From NCBI GenBank assembly GCA_025465355.1, contig JAODNN010000135.1, positions 1-49,029 on the forward strand: a stretch of DNA of 49,029 nucleotides, in the 5' to 3' direction. The position numbers were made by a program, and so were the translations under genes. This document shows, piece after piece, positions 8,296 through 16,861 of the stretch. Position 1 is the first letter of the stretch. Each line of letters begins with the position of its first letter. Source of the stretch: Blastococcus sp. (lineage in GTDB: Bacteria > Actinomycetota > Actinomycetes > Mycobacteriales > Geodermatophilaceae). The notes beneath the pieces are model-generated. The model did not search any database and was not told the DNA's origin. It worked only from the letters and a program-made list of their open reading frames with translations.

Positions 8296-9231
8296 ATGGA
8301 ACTCCGCCAGTTGCGCTACTTCGTGACCCTGGCCGAAGAGTTGCATTTCGGCCGAGCTGCCGCCCGCGAGCACATGGCCCAATCTGCCGTCAGTCAGCAG
8401 CTCCAGCGGCTGGAGCGTGAGCTGGGGGTACGGCTCATCGAGCGAAGCACCCACCACGTGCGGCTGACCCCTGGTGGGCGCGCCTTCCTACCGGAAGCCC
8501 GGCGGGCACTGGCCCAGGCACAGCGGGCAGCGGCAGCCGCCCAGCGCGCGGCCGTCACCGCGCCCACGGTGCGGGTCGGCATCGTGGACGCGAGTTACGA
8601 CTCCATGCCGAGCATCCTGCGTCATGCTCAGGAGCGGCATCCGGACTTGGTGATCCACCAGATCGAGGCAGGGGTCCCGCAGCAATGTCAGGAGCTGCTC
8701 GACGGGCGGCTCGACGTGGGCCTCGGCCGCGCCTGTCTCGCTCCGCCCCAGATTGCGTCCACGCTCGTCCGCCTGGACCCCCTGGGAGTCCTCGTCCCCG
8801 AAGGGCACCGGTTCGCGGCATCGGCAGGCGTACCGGTTGCCAGCTTGGCCGACGAGCGCCTCTTGCTCGCCCCCGAGGAGCGAGCGCCTGAGTTCAACGA
8901 GTTCGTCGTCGAGCTCTGCCGCTCAGCCGGGTTCACCCCCGACGTCCACCATGGCACGGTCCAGAGCATCAAGGCCGGGCTCGACCTGGTTCTGCAGGGA
9001 CGCTGCCTCGTCTGCGCACCCGCCTCGTGCTTTTCGACAATCCCGGCGATCGAGTGGCGGGAGCTGGTCGACCCGGTGTCCGTCTACCCGTGGTCCGTGC
9101 TGTGGCGGGCCGGAGACGATTCCGAGCCGGTCAACGCCATCGTGGCCTGCGCTCGCAGGTTGTCGCACAAGCTCGGGTGGCTCAGACCCTACGGCCGGAC
9201 GCCGGCCACGCCCAGCGATGAGTTCCGGTGA
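8296..9231 (+). CDS. LysR-family transcriptional regulator
   Basis: DNA-binding regulator of 311 residues. Residues 1-60 are a standard LysR helix-turn-helix (MELRQLRYFVTLAEELHFGR, then AQSAVSQQLQRLERELGVRL), followed by TPGGRAFLPEA and a linker helix. Residues about 88-300 form the periplasmic-binding-like effector domain (VRVGIVDAS, LLDGRLDVGL, DPLGVLVPEGHRFA). The start is fixed by AGGAGGTG five bases upstream. No divergent target gene remains next to it; the 1.1 kb upstream is transposon debris, so it may have lost its original partner. The effector is unknown. Confidence 0.9.
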   Translation: MELRQLRYFVTLAEELHFGRAAAREHMAQSAVSQQLQRLERELGVRLIERSTHHVRLTPGGRAFLPEARRALAQAQRAAAAAQRAAVTAPTVRVGIVDASYDSMPSILRHAQERHPDLVIHQIEAGVPQQCQELLDGRLDVGLGRACLAPPQIASTLVRLDPLGVLVPEGHRFAASAGVPVASLADERLLLAPEERAPEFNEFVVELCRSAGFTPDVHHGTVQSIKAGLDLVLQGRCLVCAPASCFSTIPAIEWRELVDPVSVYPWSVLWRAGDDSEPVNAIVACARRLSHKLGWLRPYGRTPATPSDEFR

Positions 9232-9351
9232 TCAGCTGAACTGAGCTCGGCCATCTCCAGGCTGTCCGGGCTGGTGCGTGCCGGACGGTGGAGAAGTTCC
9301 CCGCCGGTCGCCCGGTGCGAGCCCCCGTGGGAAAGGGCCATCCGGAGGGGC

Positions 9352-9555
9352 ATGAACACCGGTCTCAGTCCACTTCAGTGGTCGTCCATCGTGGGCGTGG
9401 CACTTCTGGTGACGGCTCTGGGAGTCACGCATCCAGTGCCAGCTCCGCGGCAGCTACCTGCGAGGGGTCAACGACGGCCGAGAACGGACCCCGTAGCGAC
9501 CGTCGACCGGGGGTCAGTTTTCAGGCGTCGTCGACAACCGGAGGCGGCCTACTGA
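9352..9555 (+). CDS. Small single-pass membrane protein, hypothetical
   Basis: ORF of 67 residues with GGAGG five bases before ATG 9352. The N-terminus (LQWSSIVGVALLVTALGV, residues 8-25) is a convincing membrane helix or signal sequence; the remainder is basic and low in complexity. The alternative frame after residue 27 (Ser/Ala-rich, stop at 9638) is equally open, so a frameshift is possible and the true C-terminus is uncertain. The gaps on both sides (9232-9351 and 9556-9688) show nothing else. Confidence 0.35.
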   Translation: MNTGLSPLQWSSIVGVALLVTALGVTHPVPAPRQLPARGQRRPRTDPVATVDRGSVFRRRRQPEAAY

Positions 9556-9688
9556 GTGACGTGGGCGTGGCCAAGGGCGTTGTGGCATCCGGCGCGTCTC
9601 CATGTGATCCGATCGGTCCATCCAGTCCCCTGAGCTGAGGAGGTGGCTGGGTGCCTGAGCTGCGCATCGGCAACGGAGGCTCTCGCCT

Positions 9689-10362
9689 GTGGACCTGATA
9701 CTCGGTGGTTGCGACTTCACAGTCTCCGCGCTGCGGTGGGCGGCGCCGGCCAAGGGGCATGACCGGCACCTGCTGCAGGACGGCTTCGTCGCCGTCGCTG
9801 ATGGAGCTACGGCGCTGGTCCCCGGCGGTCGCGATCCCGGAGAGTTCGCGGCCGATGCTCTACGCAGCCTCTGGGTTGCTGGAGCGAATTCGAGTGCATC
9901 CGGAACGCAGGTGTGGCGGCAGGCCATCGAAAGTGTGCGGGGTCTGGCCGGACCCGATGGCGCCACCGTGAGTTGTTCCGTCGTCGCGGTACGCGAGCGA
10001 GGGACCCTCCTCGAGTTCGGCAGGCTAGGGGACTGTTCGGTCCTCGTCACGCTGATGAACGGTGAAGTGCTGCGCCTCTACGACACTCGCCTCGCGACCC
10101 TGGACCGTCGCGCAGCCAGATCCGTATTCAAAGGCGACGGCTGGTGCGCAACCGGCGACTCATGAACACGCCGGCCGGATACTGGATCTTCGCGGATGTG
10201 CCGGAGGCGGCGCACCACGCGGAGTTCCTCACCGTCGAGGCGGACCAGGTCGATGCCTTCGCGATGTTCTCGGACGGCCTGTCGCACACGAACGTCTCGC
10301 GAGTCGATGCGCTGGACGACATGACCGTCGTGGTGGCGCAGCGGACGGACTCGGGACTCTGA
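9689..10362 (+). pseudogene. PP2C-like phosphatase gene with frameshift
   Basis: The first part (9689 to about 10110) encodes a PP2C-type N-terminus: HLLQDGFVAVADGATAL with the QD and ADG acidic motifs (about residues 30-40), DGATVSCSVVAVRERG and FGRLGDCSVLV. That frame stops at 10165. The second half continues one frame over (IRIQRRRLVRNRRLMNTPAG, then GYWIFAD, FAMFSDGL and DALDDMTVVVAQR, the last being the usual PP2C DDMT closing motif), ending at 10362. A single-base slip between about 10100 and 10130 would restore a roughly 223-residue protein. If translated it would dephosphorylate Ser/Thr or act as a pseudo-phosphatase. GGAGG lies ten bases before GTG 9689. It may be a real mutation or a sequencing error. 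Confidence 0.6.
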
Positions 10363-10488
10363 CATCGTGAGGCGTGCTGCCGTAACCGCACCCATAACCA
10401 TGCGGGGTGGTTGCCGCTCGGCGAGGCGGTCCCGGGCTCATCACGGCCCGCCTGTCGGCCCCGGCCTTCTCAACACGTTCTGAGCCGA

Positions 10489-10965
10489 TCAGCTCCCCCG
10501 CGCGGGCAGCGGGAGCCGTATGACGATCTCGTCGTCGTCGAGCTCACCCGTGCGCTCGAAGCCGAACTTCTCGTAGAAGGGCCACGGGTCGCCCTCGCCG
10601 GTCTCGTAGCTGGACAGCAGCTCGGTGGCGCCTTCCGCCCGGACGAGTTCGACGATCTGCTCCAGGGCCGCACGGCCGATTCCGCGCCGCTGGTACCGCT
10701 TGTCGATGAGCAGCCGCCAGAGGAAGTAACGCCCCCTGTATCGACCGGTCGGGGGGTTCCACGAGAGCATCACGAAGCCGACCGGCTCGTCGCCGCAGTA
10801 CACGGCCCGGAACCACGGATGGGCCTTCGGCGCCGCGGCGGCGTGGCCCAGGGAGCGTTTCACCGAGGCGACGAACTGCTTCTGGTGGTGTCGGACGCGG
10901 AGCGCGCACACCGCCTCGCGGTTGTCGTCCGTGATCTCGCGCAGGTGCACGACGGGAGACGTCAA
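10489..10965 (-). CDS. GNAT-family N-acetyltransferase (spermidine acetyltransferase-like)
   Basis: Acyl-CoA-dependent N-acetyltransferase of 158 residues using TTG 10965, which has AGGAAGGGGG just upstream; the longer open frame to 11148 is unlike protein. The GNAT fold is visible: VHLREITDDNREAV at the start, WFRAVYCGDEPVGFVMLSWN (beta 2-4), FLWRLLIDKRYQRRGIGRAA with the acetyl-CoA loop R-R-G-I-G-R-A (about residues 95-101), then YEKFGFERTGE. The N-terminal REITDDN and QKQFVAS arrangement resembles BltD/SpeG-like polyamine acetyltransferases, but substrate is inference. It converges on the broken PP2C gene. Confidence 0.8.
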   Translation of the reverse strand: MTSPVVHLREITDDNREAVCALRVRHHQKQFVASVKRSLGHAAAAPKAHPWFRAVYCGDEPVGFVMLSWNPPTGRYRGRYFLWRLLIDKRYQRRGIGRAALEQIVELVRAEGATELLSSYETGEGDPWPFYEKFGFERTGELDDDEIVIRLPLPARGS

Positions 10966-11403
10966 GCCGCCCCCTTCCTGTCCCAGCGGTCGACCTCCTC
11001 GGGGTCGATTCGCGCTGCGGACACCGATGGGCTGTTCGTGCGTGGCCACGGTAGGGAACCCCGCCAGCTTCCGGAACCCCTCGTGGTGCCTCACCCCGGC
11101 AGTCGGTGCCGGACGACCGGACGTCGTCGGTCCTGTCCCGGGGCTCAAGCGGTCCGCCGTCGCCTCCGCGCCCGGCTACCGAGTGCGGCCTTCCGGTGCA
11201 TGAGGGCGAGCAGGATCAGCAACAGGCCACCGGGTGACCGTCCGGCGCCGGGCCGGCCATTGCTGACACCATCGACGCGGCTGCTTGCGCAGCTCAGCGC
11301 GCTGCGCCGAGTACGCGGCCGCCGCTGTCCCGAACTCCCTCAATGTGGTTGGGACGACGGCCGGATGGCCCGAGCCGCGCGCTCCAGACCACAGACTGAG
11401 CGC
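10966..11403. other. Intergenic stretch
   Basis: No supported gene. A minus-strand frame ending near 11141 reads as a hydrophobic helix plus Arg tail (GGLLLILLALMHRKAAL), like the end of a small membrane protein, but it has no start codon. The upstream region of the monooxygenase gene is at the right end; ATG 11365 is an alternative start for that gene. Confidence 0.3.
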
Positions 11404-12906
11404 ATGCGCGTGGGAATCGTCGGGGCTGGCCCGTCCGGTCTGGCGGCGGCGCGAGCGTTCTCTGCGCTCGGACTCGACGTGGTCGTGTTCGAATCCGCAC
11501 CCGACATCGGCGGGGTGTGGAGCGCGACGCGCCGTTACCCCGGCATCGCCACGCAGAACGACAAGTACACCTACGCCTACTCCGACCGGCGCATGGACGA
11601 CGAGTACGCAGAGGCCCCCGCCGGCGCAGACGTCCGGGCATACCTGCAGGCGTTCGCGCGCGAGAACCGGCTCGAGCCGCTCATCCGGCTCCGGACCCGG
11701 GTGGTCGGGGCCGAGCCGGTCGACGGCGGCTGGACGTTCGAGACGCACGGGCCGGACGGCGTCGGCCGGGAGACGGTGGACTGGCTGATCGTGGCCAACG
11801 GCCTGTGCTCGATGCCGTACGTGCCGGCGCTCGCGGGCCGGGACGACTTCGAGGCGGCCGGTGGCCGGGTGCTCGTGCCGTCGCAGATCGGTGACGCCGA
11901 CGCGCTTCACGACCGCGACGTGGTCGTGATCGGCTGGGGCAAGTCGGCTGCGGACATCGCGGTGGCGGCGGCGCCCGTCGCCCGCTCGGTGACGGTCGTC
12001 GCCCGCCACATCGGTTGGAAGCTGCCCCGCCAGATCGGCGGCATCTCGTTCCAGCGGGTCATGCTCTCGCGGGTCGGCGAGTTCCTCCTCTGGGGCCCGT
12101 CCCGCACGCTCCGCGGTCGCGTCGGGCGTCGCCTGACCCGATTCCTCCGCACCCGGGTCGTGCGGCGGCTCGGCGAGACCGTGACGAGGCAGCTGGAGCT
12201 CGACCGCCGGGGTCTGATCCCGGACGTCCCGGCCGACCACCTGGACCACCTTCTCTCGGACGGCTTCCTCGAGGCGATCGACGACGGGCGCATCGTGGTG
12301 CGCCGCGACGCCCGCGTGGTGCGCCTCGGCAACCAGGGCGCGCCGCAGGCGGAGCTGACCGACGGCGCGGTGCTCCCGGCCGACGTCGTCGTCGCGGCCA
12401 CCGGCTACGACCAGGACCTCGGGCTGTTCACCGAGGCCGCGCGCCGGGCACTCGTCGACGAGCAGGGCGACCTCGCACTCGTGCGCTACGCGCTGCCGGA
12501 GCGGCTGCCGAACCTTGCCTTCGTCGGCTGGGTCAACTCCTTCCGCAGCCTCATCAACGCCGAGGTGCAGTCGCTCTGGGTCGCGGCGGTGATGCTCGGC
12601 CTGATGCGGGTGCCCGACGCGGCTCGGCGGCGGCCGGCGGTCTTCCGCTTGAGCCACGAAAGCGCCGCGTCGCGGGGCCTGCCGCAACTGCCCGAGAACG
12701 GTTCCTTCCTCACCGTCGACACTTGGCTCAGCGACCTCGGCCTGACACCGTCCCGGTGGCGGCGGCGCGGCGAGCTCTTCGGGCCGATGGCGCCCGAGGG
12801 CTACGCGGACCTGCTGGGACAGCTGCGCGACCGGCTCGGCCGCGCGGGAACCCCGTCGGGAACGGCGCCGACCGCTCGCGGTCTCCAGCTCACGACGGGC
12901 GAGTGA
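11404..12906 (+). CDS. Flavin-containing monooxygenase-like FAD/NADP oxidoreductase
   Basis: Soluble flavoenzyme of 500 residues related to FMO and Baeyer-Villiger monooxygenases, which use NADPH and O2 to oxygenate small organic substrates. Residues 1-30 hold the FAD Rossmann motif GAGPSGLAAARAF and the closing VVVFESAPDIGGVW. The NADP-binding motif is GWGKSAADIA (about 178-187), and the late ATGYD motif (about 333) is present. The canonical BVMO fingerprint FxGxxxHxxxW is not clear: the equivalent region is GGRVLVPSQIGDAD. Start chosen at ATG 11404 directly before the FAD motif. It stands alone; its 3' end converges on the next gene. Substrate unknown. Confidence 0.85.
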   Translation: MRVGIVGAGPSGLAAARAFSALGLDVVVFESAPDIGGVWSATRRYPGIATQNDKYTYAYSDRRMDDEYAEAPAGADVRAYLQAFARENRLEPLIRLRTRVVGAEPVDGGWTFETHGPDGVGRETVDWLIVANGLCSMPYVPALAGRDDFEAAGGRVLVPSQIGDADALHDRDVVVIGWGKSAADIAVAAAPVARSVTVVARHIGWKLPRQIGGISFQRVMLSRVGEFLLWGPSRTLRGRVGRRLTRFLRTRVVRRLGETVTRQLELDRRGLIPDVPADHLDHLLSDGFLEAIDDGRIVVRRDARVVRLGNQGAPQAELTDGAVLPADVVVAATGYDQDLGLFTEAARRALVDEQGDLALVRYALPERLPNLAFVGWVNSFRSLINAEVQSLWVAAVMLGLMRVPDAARRRPAVFRLSHESAASRGLPQLPENGSFLTVDTWLSDLGLTPSRWRRRGELFGPMAPEGYADLLGQLRDRLGRAGTPSGTAPTARGLQLTTGE

Positions 12907-12972
12907 ACCTCCGCCACCCAAGGGCAACCGTCGCCGCCCGGGTCCCTGACGATCAGCTCGGATCAGGGCCGG

Positions 12973-14091
12973 TCATGACCTGGTCCGCCGACTCCGCACC
13001 TGCTGCACCGCCCGACGCGCGGCAAAGGCGGCAACCCCCCGCCAGGAGACAGCCATGCTGCGGTTGGTGATCGACACCACCCGGTTGCGGCTCCAGAACG
13101 TCTTGTACGGCTCGGTGCCGGCGCCGAGATCGCAGTCGACCCCTTGCTCCCACGCCCACCGGATCATGGCCTCGCTGAGCTGGGCGCCCGGGGAGAACTT
13201 GACGTAGTCGGCGTTGAACCCCGCGATGACCGCCTCGAACCTTCCCTTGCTCAAGGCACCGAGCTGGACTGCCAGCAGCTCGCCGTTCAAGGTGAGGGTC
13301 AGCACCAGGTTCCTGGCGCCCTTTCCCGGAGCGGCCAGTTGACGTTCGAGGAAAGCGCGATAGTGGCCCGAGTAGAGCCACTCCCCCTTCTTCCCCGTGT
13401 GCTCGGCCCATTGGCGCTTCTGCGCCAAAGTCCAGTCGACCAGCGAGCCGATGCGGTCGTCGCCGGCCTCACGAACCGCGAACTCGACCGTTCCCAGGGC
13501 TGCGAGCCGACGCCGATTCTTGGCCCAGTCCTTGCGATGGCTCTTGCTGAGGGAGTTGTAGAAGGCGTCCCACTCGACCTCGTCGGCGAGTTCGACCCGG
13601 ACACACGCCGTGGTGTTCTCCTCCACCGCGTGAGCGGGGAGCGATCGGAGCGCGGGTGCCGTGGCACTGTCCTGGAAGCACGAGACGTCGACGATGTCGA
13701 CATGCGCGTGGGCAGTCAGCGCTCGCCACGCCTGCTGGACCCAGGCCGTCCGGTCGACGGTGTCGTCGTCGACCAGCACCTCGTGCAGCTCGACACCGCT
13801 GGCCACCAGCTGCCGGGCGTGCGTCCACAGTCGGTTGCGGTAGGTCACGAACGGCCACACGGCAACCAGCTGGTCACCCCGCCAGCCCGCCACGCACGCG
13901 AGGCGACGGCCCTGCGGTTCCTGGACGAGCTCCCAGGCATCGAGGCAGTACTCGAAACTCTGGAACAGCCCGGCCTCCGGGCACCTGGCCCACAACTCGC
14001 TCCACGCGTCGGCCAATTCCCTCAACCGCGCGGAGTCGGTCACGACCTCGACCGAGGACACGGGAGCCTTGGGCACGGCGACGCCATTCAC
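12973..14091 (-). CDS. CelD/FemAB-like GNAT-fold acyltransferase
   Basis: Protein of 372 residues of the BcsL/CelD-type acetyltransferase group (two GNAT-like halves). Recognisable parts are the N-terminal ELADAWSELW...FQSFEYCLDAWE (residues about 25-55), SHRKDWAKNRRRLAALG near 190, the substrate helix AFLERQLAAPGKGARN (about 255), VLTLTLNGELLAVQLGAL and the closing CDLGAGTEPYKTFWSRNR (about 320-340). Family members act in polysaccharide or envelope modification and sometimes transfer amino acids from tRNA. Start GTG 14091. The C-terminus is basic and Arg-rich. It is not in an operon; function beyond the family is unknown. Confidence 0.8.
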   Translation of the reverse strand: MNGVAVPKAPVSSVEVVTDSARLRELADAWSELWARCPEAGLFQSFEYCLDAWELVQEPQGRRLACVAGWRGDQLVAVWPFVTYRNRLWTHARQLVASGVELHEVLVDDDTVDRTAWVQQAWRALTAHAHVDIVDVSCFQDSATAPALRSLPAHAVEENTTACVRVELADEVEWDAFYNSLSKSHRKDWAKNRRRLAALGTVEFAVREAGDDRIGSLVDWTLAQKRQWAEHTGKKGEWLYSGHYRAFLERQLAAPGKGARNLVLTLTLNGELLAVQLGALSKGRFEAVIAGFNADYVKFSPGAQLSEAMIRWAWEQGVDCDLGAGTEPYKTFWSRNRVVSITNRSMAVSWRGVAAFAARRAVQQVRSRRTRS

Positions 14092-14442
14092 AATTGGCAG
14101 ACGTTACCTGCCGTAATGGCGGCGAACGGCTGGATCGGGCCGGACCCTACTTCCGGGTGAGGTCCGCTTGTGGTCAGCGGCCTCCGCGTCACCGGAGCGA
14201 CATCGACCGGCGGAAGATGCCGGTGACGTCGTCCTCGGTGACCTCGCGCGGGCGGCCCTACCACCGCACCCGACGAGTCGACTGAACTCGGGACAGTCCC
14301 CTTCTCCGGGAGTCGGGCTACGACGGACGGTGGCCCCGCAGGTATCGACGCCGGGCATTCCGGATCGGAGGGGCGTGCCACTGGTGCCGGGCCGGCTGCA
14401 AGCGGACGCTGGCCGGTACCTCTCGGAGCCGCCGGCACAGGG
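14092..14442. other. Intergenic stretch between divergent genes
   Basis: This should hold promoters for the CelD-like gene and the sulfotransferase-like gene. A minus-strand frame ending in TGA near 14189 looks like a protein C-terminus (GRPREVTEDDVTGIFRRSMS), but a TAG stops it about 25 codons upstream, so it is only a scrap. Confidence 0.25.
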
Positions 14443-15156
14443 ATGGTGAACATGCTGCAGATCATTGGCGCTGGGCTGCCGCGGACCGGCACGACCTCGA
14501 CGAGAGCCGCGCTGGAGCGGCTCGGTTTCGGCCCCTGCTATCACATGTTCGAGATCATCACGCACCCTGATCACGTGGACCGGTGGCTGCCTGCTGCCAC
14601 CGGCCGGCCGCTGGACTGGAGCCGCGTACTCGACGGGTACCAGGCCACGCAGGACTGGCCGGCGAGCCACTTCTGGCGTGAGCAGGCCGCGACGTTCCCG
14701 GAAGCCAAGGTCGTCCTGACCGTGCGTGACCCGCACGCCTGGTTCGTCAGCTTCCGGGTGCTGGTCACCCGCAGAGCAGCCACAGACCACCAGGAGGAGC
14801 TGCCGGAGCAGCTCGCCGCCGCTATGGAGGGGATGCGGCGGCTGACCCCGGTGCTGGACGTCCTCGGCCGATCGTTGTTCGGTCCCGACTGGCACTTCGG
14901 GATGGACATGGTCGACGAGGAGGCTGCCGTCGCGGCGTTCCACCGCCACGTCGCGGCGGTGACGGAGAGCCTGCCCGCGCATCGGCTGCTGGTCTTCGAC
15001 GTCCGCCAGGGCTGGCGCCCCCTCTGCGCCTTCCTCGGTGTCGCGCCGCCGGACGAGCCGTTTCCCCACCTCAACGACTCGCAGAGCATGCAGCGGCACT
15101 TCGAGCAGATGAGGGCCACGGGCCGCGTCGTGTCGCCGTTCGAGCGCACCGGCTGA
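14443..15156 (+). CDS. Sulfotransferase-family P-loop protein
   Basis: Protein of 237 residues with the 5'-PSB (P-loop) motif of PAPS-dependent sulfotransferases near the start, GAGLPRTGTTSTRAALERLG, and a second core motif VVLTVRDPHAWFVSF (about residues 90-104) like the 3'-PB region. It fits the Sulfotransfer_4 group, common in actinobacteria, where the acceptor is usually unknown. ATG 14443, GTG 14446 and ATG 14452 are all possible starts; the protein motif begins directly after the last (MLQIIGAGLPRTGTTS). The gene ends 35 bp before the NmrA-like gene on the same strand, so they may be co-transcribed. Confidence 0.82.
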   Translation: MVNMLQIIGAGLPRTGTTSTRAALERLGFGPCYHMFEIITHPDHVDRWLPAATGRPLDWSRVLDGYQATQDWPASHFWREQAATFPEAKVVLTVRDPHAWFVSFRVLVTRRAATDHQEELPEQLAAAMEGMRRLTPVLDVLGRSLFGPDWHFGMDMVDEEAAVAAFHRHVAAVTESLPAHRLLVFDVRQGWRPLCAFLGVAPPDEPFPHLNDSQSMQRHFEQMRATGRVVSPFERTG

Positions 15157-15191
15157 GGTCTTCGCCGATCACCGGGCAGACAGGAGGCCGC

Positions 15192-16031
15192 ATGATCCTC
15201 GTGACCGGGGCGACCGGAACGGTCGGTCGCAACGTGGTCCGGCAACTGCTCGAGGCGCACGCGGAGGTGCGCCCGGTCAGCCGGAGCCCCGAGCGCGCCC
15301 CCCTGCCGGGCGGGCCGGTGGCTGTCCGCGGCGACCTGGCTGAGCCCGAATCACTCCGGTCGGCGCTGGGCGATGTCGACCGCGTGTTCCTCTTCCCCGC
15401 TGCAGCACCGCTCGATCCATTCCTGGACGTGGCCAGGGACGCTGGGGTGCGCCACGTGGTCCTGCTGTCGTCCGCGGCGGCCGACGGGGAATCCAACGCC
15501 ATCGCCAGGAGCCATCGGGTGCACGAACGGGCCGTCGCCGCCTCCGGGCTTTCGTGGACCTACATCCGCCCCGGCGCGTTCATGGCCAACGACCTGATGT
15601 GGGCCCCTGCGGTACGGGGGGACGGCGTGGTGCGCGCCCCCTACGCTCAGGCGGCGACCACTCCGATCGACGAGCGGGACATCGCCGCCGTCGCCGTGCG
15701 AGCGCTCCTCGACGAGGACCGTCACGCGCACCACGCCTACCAGTTGACCGGCCCGGAATCGCTGACCGTCCCCGAACGGGTCGAGATCCTCGGGAAGGTC
15801 CTCGGCCGGTCCCTCCGCTTCGAGGAACTGGACCCGGCGCAGGCCCGGGAGCTGATGGTCGCCCGCATGCCCGCACCCGTGGCCGATGCGGTGCTCGGCA
15901 TGATGGCCCGGGCAGGAAGCAACGCGCCCGTCTCACCGAGTGTCCAGCAGGTGACCGGCCGGCCTCCCCATACGTACGCCGACTGGGTCGCCCACAACGC
16001 CGCCGCCTGGGGCTCACCGTCAATGCCCTGA
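15192..16031 (+). CDS. NmrA-like NAD(P)-binding reductase
   Basis: Atypical short-chain dehydrogenase of 279 residues. The N-terminus has the NAD(P) Rossmann motif VTGATGTVGRNVVRQLL; then RGDLAEPESL, HVVLLSSAAADG, SGLSWTYIRPGAFMAND and YQLTGPESLTVPER follow the usual NmrA/QorB/YtfG order. The catalytic Tyr-x3-Lys of classical SDRs is absent, as expected for this group, which acts as quinone reductase or redox sensor. AGGAGG six bases before ATG 15192 supports the start. It probably forms a two-gene unit with the preceding sulfotransferase-like gene. Confidence 0.85.
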   Translation: MILVTGATGTVGRNVVRQLLEAHAEVRPVSRSPERAPLPGGPVAVRGDLAEPESLRSALGDVDRVFLFPAAAPLDPFLDVARDAGVRHVVLLSSAAADGESNAIARSHRVHERAVAASGLSWTYIRPGAFMANDLMWAPAVRGDGVVRAPYAQAATTPIDERDIAAVAVRALLDEDRHAHHAYQLTGPESLTVPERVEILGKVLGRSLRFEELDPAQARELMVARMPAPVADAVLGMMARAGSNAPVSPSVQQVTGRPPHTYADWVAHNAAAWGSPSMP

Positions 16032-16115
16032 GCCGCCCGCAGCCGTGAGCCGGAGAGACGTCCCGCGTCCCGCGATGACTGACCCTTCTCCGCCACCGCG
16101 CCGTCCGGGCCATGG

Positions 16116-16527
16116 TCACTGGTCTGGCAACGCGCAGACAAAGGCGTTGTCGAGGTAATTGTGGCCGACCAGCTTGCCCGCGCAGGTCACGAGTACCAGC
16201 CGCCCGCAGCGAGGCTTGCCGTCGTGTGACCACGCGCTGTCGAAGCCGCCCTCCAGCGGCGCGTGGGACTCCACCGGGGTGTTCTGTGCTCGGGCCCCGT
16301 CCACGGTGATCCTGATGGGTACGCCAGGGCGATCGGCGCAATTCGGGACCCGCGTGGGGGCGGCCCCGGTGGCGAGAACTGTTGCCGGGCCGCGGGTGGG
16401 CACCGCGGACTCCGGCACCGGCGCCGGACGAGTTGGGGGCCGCCTGGCTGAGAGAGCCGCCGCGCAGGATCAGGGCCAGACCCAGAACCTGCGGGGCCGC
16501 GCCGCCCGGCCAGGTGAGCAGGCTCAC
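16116..16527 (-). pseudogene. Decayed class E/F sortase gene
   Basis: The minus strand from GTG 16527 encodes a short hydrophobic leader (APQVLGLALILRG) and a Pro/Ala linker. The sense then moves to another frame near 16430 (RPAPVPESAVPTRGPATVLA) and continues as PGVPIRITVDG and finally GRLVLVTCAGKLVGHNYLDN, ending in TGA 16116. TC in LVTC is the sortase catalytic Cys motif and HNYLDNAFV is the usual strand after it. Only about 135 residues remain instead of about 200: the beta-barrel core with the catalytic His is deleted and the late Arg is missing. Sortases attach surface proteins to the wall; this one cannot work. Confidence 0.6.
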
Positions 16528-16540
16528 CCGGAGTCGGCGC

Positions 16541-16840
16541 TCAGGCGCCGACACGCCCCAGCCGGCACCGCACGACCGCGGCACCTGCCCCGACGACGGC
16601 TGAGGCGACGAGCGCGATTCCGCCCCACTGCTCGGCGGAGAGGCCGTCGTCGTACTCATCAGCGTGGACGCTGCCCGACGGCACGGTGTAGGTGCTGGCC
16701 GGCGAGCTGACCGACGAGCCGGTGGTGCCCGGGGTCCCAGGGATGCCCGGAGCGCTCAGCACCTTGCAGCCGTGGTCGTGGAGCGCCTTACCTTCGCGGT
16801 CCCACTTCTGACCGGGAAACTCTTGAGTCGGCGGAACGGA
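16541..16840 (-). pseudogene. C-terminal remnant of a sortase-associated surface protein
   Basis: In one minus frame, bounded upstream by TGA 16841-16843, the sequence reads FPGQKWDREGKALHDHGCKV, a Gly/Pro/Thr/Ser-rich spacer, then EQWGGIALVASAVVGAGAAVV and a basic tail RCRLGRVGA. A domain end, spacer, membrane helix and positive tail are typical of an anchored exported protein. The gene ends 13 bp before the broken sortase, the usual arrangement of sortase and substrate. The N-terminal part and signal peptide are missing. Confidence 0.45.
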
Positions 16841-16861
16841 TCAGGCGCAGCGGCGACTCGC

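Noticed and set aside
11176-12927. Minus-strand ORF of 583 codons opposite the monooxygenase
   Set aside because: Shadow of a clear FMO-type coding sequence; composition is not protein-like.
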